Below are positions 61,991 to 64,000 of a stretch of 64,000 bases of DNA, one piece after another. The notes under the pieces are model-generated. The model made no database searches and was not told the DNA's origin. It saw only the letters and a program-made list of their open reading frames with translations. The position numbers and the translations under genes were made by a program. The DNA is from Moraxellaceae bacterium (GTDB lineage: Bacteria; Pseudomonadota; Gammaproteobacteria; Pseudomonadales; Moraxellaceae): positions 744,001-808,000 of the forward strand of contig JAUXVU010000023.1 of the NCBI GenBank assembly GCA_030680295.1, given 5' to 3'. Numbering within the stretch: position 1 is the stretch's first letter; each line of letters opens with the position of its first letter.

Positions 61991-62838
61991 GTCGCCGATG
62001 CATCCTCTAGCATATTCGCCGGGTCATCAAAGCAACGCAGAAAAGTCTCAGGCTCTGGGCGCACGCGATAATTGTCAGTGGCGTCAACCGCGATAACTTT
62101 GCCGCTCTCATCAACGGCAACTAACGTAGGCAAAGCTACATCTAGGTCATAACCCAATATTGCCAAACCTGCAGGCAAGCCATCTTTATGCACCAAACCT
62201 AAAGCCTGTGCAGCAGACAAATCATTATCCACACGAAAATGAATAGGTATCGTGAACTGCTCAGCCAACGCTTTAGTTTTAGACTGACTCTGCCCACTCA
62301 CCAAGACCAGCTCAATACCCTTAGCACGTAGCTGCTGATACTGTTGAGCCAGCTCCCTGATTTGCGCCACACAAAACGGGCACCAGTTGCCGCGGTAAAA
62401 CAAAAACACCAGTCGCTTACCAGCAAATTCATGTGTATTTGTAGATTGGCCATCGGCTGTTAATAACGGCAAGTATGGCATGGCATCGCCCACCTTAATG
62501 GCCGTTGCTGAGCGATTGAGCTTGCCATACCAAAAGCTATAAAACACACCGCCCAACCAACCCAATGCTGCCAGCATTGGCCACTCCACACCGCCATTGA
62601 TGCCTGAAATCAGCACACCTAAGACAGCCAATAAGCGCCAGCCATGCAGCTGTGGCTTGATGCGAGCCACGGGTCGCAACCATTGTTTCAGGAAAAAAAC
62701 CACCCAAACACCGTGCGCTAAGACAAGCCCAAAACCTGCTAAATACCCTTGCGATATCAAGTAAAGTCCATAAAGGCTAAAGATGACCGCAACCGCAATA
62801 AAGCTCGAAATAAAAGCACTCTTCAACTTGTTGTTCAT
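61987..62838 (-). CDS. Membrane-anchored thioredoxin-like (AhpC/TSA) protein
   Basis: A 283-aa protein with three or four membrane helices (about 5-95) followed by a soluble peroxiredoxin/thioredoxin-fold domain (about 110-260). GNWCPFCVAQIRELAQQY (about 149-166) has a CxxC redox pair, and LVSGQSQSK and HFRVDNDLSAAQALGL follow the fold. The membrane part is unusual: most such proteins have a single anchor. Reduction of disulfides or peroxides at the membrane is likely, but substrate and topology are unknown. ATG 62838 is used; a TTG at 62856 overlapping radA is possible. It follows radA on the same strand. Confidence 0.75.
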   Translation of the reverse strand: MNNKLKSAFISSFIAVAVIFSLYGLYLISQGYLAGFGLVLAHGVWVVFFLKQWLRPVARIKPQLHGWRLLAVLGVLISGINGGVEWPMLAALGWLGGVFYSFWYGKLNRSATAIKVGDAMPYLPLLTADGQSTNTHEFAGKRLVFLFYRGNWCPFCVAQIRELAQQYQQLRAKGIELVLVSGQSQSKTKALAEQFTIPIHFRVDNDLSAAQALGLVHKDGLPAGLAILGYDLDVALPTLVAVDESGKVIAVDATDNYRVRPEPETFLRCFDDPANMLEDASAT

Positions 62839-62846
62839 CGTTGTTA

Positions 62847-64000
62847 CTAACTCCAATTTACTGCAGCCAAGGCATCAGCTAAACGCCCCACTGCAACCAC
62901 TTCTATCCCTTCAATAGGCTGCCGAGGGGCATTACCCCGCGGCACGATAGCGCGCGTGAAACCATGCTTGGCCGCTTCACGCAAACGCTCCTGACCATTT
63001 GGCACAGGCCTTATTTCACCGGACAGACCCACCTCGCCAAAAACCACCAGCTTGTCGTCTAAGGCTCGTCCCCTAAGGCTAGATGTCACCGCCAACAAAA
63101 CCGCTAAATCACTACCGGTTTCTAACACTTTGACACCACCCACGACGTTAACAAAAACATCTTGCCCTAAGGTTGCTACATCGCCATGACGATGCAGCAC
63201 CGCTAACAACATTGCCAAACGATTTTGATCTAAACCAATCGCAACACGCCGTGGATTACTGAAGGCATCATCAACTAAGGCCTGAACCTCAACCAAAAGC
63301 GGGCGTGTGCCTTCACGCGTGACCATCACCACTGAGCCTGGAATAGCTTGGTCATAACGTGACAAAAAGATAGCGGAAGGATTGGCTACTTCTCGCAGAC
63401 CACGATCAGTCATGGCAAACACGCCTAACTCATTGATGGCACCAAAACGATTTTTCACTGCACGTATTAGGCGATAACGTGAGTCCGCTTCACCCTCAAA
63501 ATACAACACTGCATCAACCATATGCTCCAACACTCGCGGGCCTGCTAACGCCCCTTCTTTGGTAACGTGGCCAACCAGAAATAAGGCACAACCACTTTGT
63601 TTGGCATAGCGAGTTAGCAGAGCGGCCGATTCGCGAATTTGCGAGACACCACCAGGGGCTGAGGTCAGCGAGTCGGTATAAATAGTCTGGATTGAGTCAA
63701 CAACCATGACGCGGGGCTGCTCGGCAGCAGCCGTTGCTAAAATATTTTCTACCCGTGTTTCGGCCATCAACTGCAGCTTATCCATGGGCAACTCTAAGCG
63801 CCGCGCTCGCATGGCGACCTGCGCCAAAGACTCTTCACCAGTGATGTATAAAGCAGGCAAGTGCTGCGCTAATTGGGTCATGGTTTGCAGTAAAATCGTC
63901 GACTTACCAATGCCCGGGTCACCGCCAATCAATACCACAGAACCTTCAACCAGACCGCCACCTAAGACACGATCTAACTCAAGTAAACCGGTGTGGGTTC
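62847..64000 (-). CDS. radA: DNA repair protein RadA, N-terminus beyond window
   Basis: RadA (Sms) is a RecA-like ATPase that promotes branch migration during recombination repair. About 384 codons are visible, ending ALAAVNWS; the zinc-finger N-terminus lies past the window edge. Present are THTGLLELDRVLGGGLVEGS at the edge, Walker A GGDPGIGKST, the RadA-specific KNRFG motif (in RAVKNRFGAINELG), and the Lon-protease-like C-terminal domain (GQDVFVNVVGGVKV, FGEVGLSGEIRPV). The open frame continues to base 64000 without a stop. The thioredoxin-like gene starts within or just after its end. Confidence 0.94.
   Translation of the reverse strand, partial: THTGLLELDRVLGGGLVEGSVVLIGGDPGIGKSTILLQTMTQLAQHLPALYITGEESLAQVAMRARRLELPMDKLQLMAETRVENILATAAAEQPRVMVVDSIQTIYTDSLTSAPGGVSQIRESAALLTRYAKQSGCALFLVGHVTKEGALAGPRVLEHMVDAVLYFEGEADSRYRLIRAVKNRFGAINELGVFAMTDRGLREVANPSAIFLSRYDQAIPGSVVMVTREGTRPLLVEVQALVDDAFSNPRRVAIGLDQNRLAMLLAVLHRHGDVATLGQDVFVNVVGGVKVLETGSDLAVLLAVTSSLRGRALDDKLVVFGEVGLSGEIRPVPNGQERLREAAKHGFTRAIVPRGNAPRQPIEGIEVVAVGRLADALAAVNWS

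Noticed and set aside
1-64000. CRISPR arrays, insertion sequences, prophage or integron attachment sites
   Set aside because: No spaced direct repeats, transposase or integrase reading frames, or recombination-site pairs were found; the single tRNA is not flanked by an integrase.

Overview
The window is an ordinary bacterial chromosome segment of roughly 50% GC. It is gene-dense, has no insertion sequence, phage or CRISPR array, and is mostly organised as short operons. Gene content and order point to a gammaproteobacterium near Pseudomonadales/Moraxellales. Examples are a long FadE-type acyl-CoA dehydrogenase, a DesB/DesC-like desaturase pair, nrdR-ribD-ribE-ribBA-ribH-nusB-thiL-pgpA, xseB-ispA-dxs, minCDE and EttA. 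This placement is inference; no rRNA is present. A full Mrp antiporter and two NhaD-type antiporters suggest that sodium or alkaline pH is a recurrent stress.

Region by region. 1-1629: a truncated choice-of-anchor I lipoprotein gene with a striking 11-bp periodic Pho-box-like array upstream, then a tRNA with anticodon CAT. 1742-6131: fadE, a GDT1-family cation exporter, an SDR and a LapA-like membrane protein. 6227-13548: a Fur-box-preceded ferric iron ABC transporter (fbpABC) running into a Na/Pi cotransporter and an orphan three-PAS histidine kinase. 13523-18559: a crotonase, a Pit phosphate transporter with a Pho-box-like element over its promoter, an unrecognised alpha/beta hydrolase, a methyltransferase and a thioredoxin-type arsenate reductase. 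18549-22193: a multi-pass membrane protein and an M19-like lipoprotein, start to stop. 22302-25863: lipase-like hydrolase, acyl desaturase and its [2Fe-2S] reductase under a DesT/FabR-like operator.

25883-32963: patatin, mscL, fructose bisphosphatase, mtgA, a TetR regulator with a small hydrophobic protein, and a Zur-box-preceded TonB receptor with a His/Asp-rich loop (ZnuD type). 32997-36608: xseB (its ribosome-binding site buried in a perfect hairpin), ispA, dxs and a CBS protein. 36610-44833: riboflavin genes in two places, with nusB, thiL, pgpA, nrdR and glyA. 45037-46901: an epoxide-hydrolase-like enzyme and a PF10118-type metal-dependent hydrolase behind a palindromic operator. 46988-52672: mnhABCDEFG. 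52745-55128: ettA and a glycine-zipper protein. 55198-60173: two NhaD antiporters, minEDC and an acyl-CoA-binding protein. 60282-64000: a glxR-hyi pair, a membrane-anchored thioredoxin-like protein and truncated radA.

Themes that tie genes together are metal and phosphate control (Fur, Zur and Pho-like sites in front of uptake genes), lipid metabolism (FadE, crotonase, desaturase, ACBP, patatin, hydrolases) and Na+/H+ homeostasis. The most interesting non-coding signals are the five-unit Pho-like array, the xseB hairpin, the DesT-like operator, and two inverted repeats that each enclose a near-identical GGCTAYAATGC element. Start codons were re-chosen for many genes from Shine-Dalgarno placement and family N-termini; this is said in each entry.
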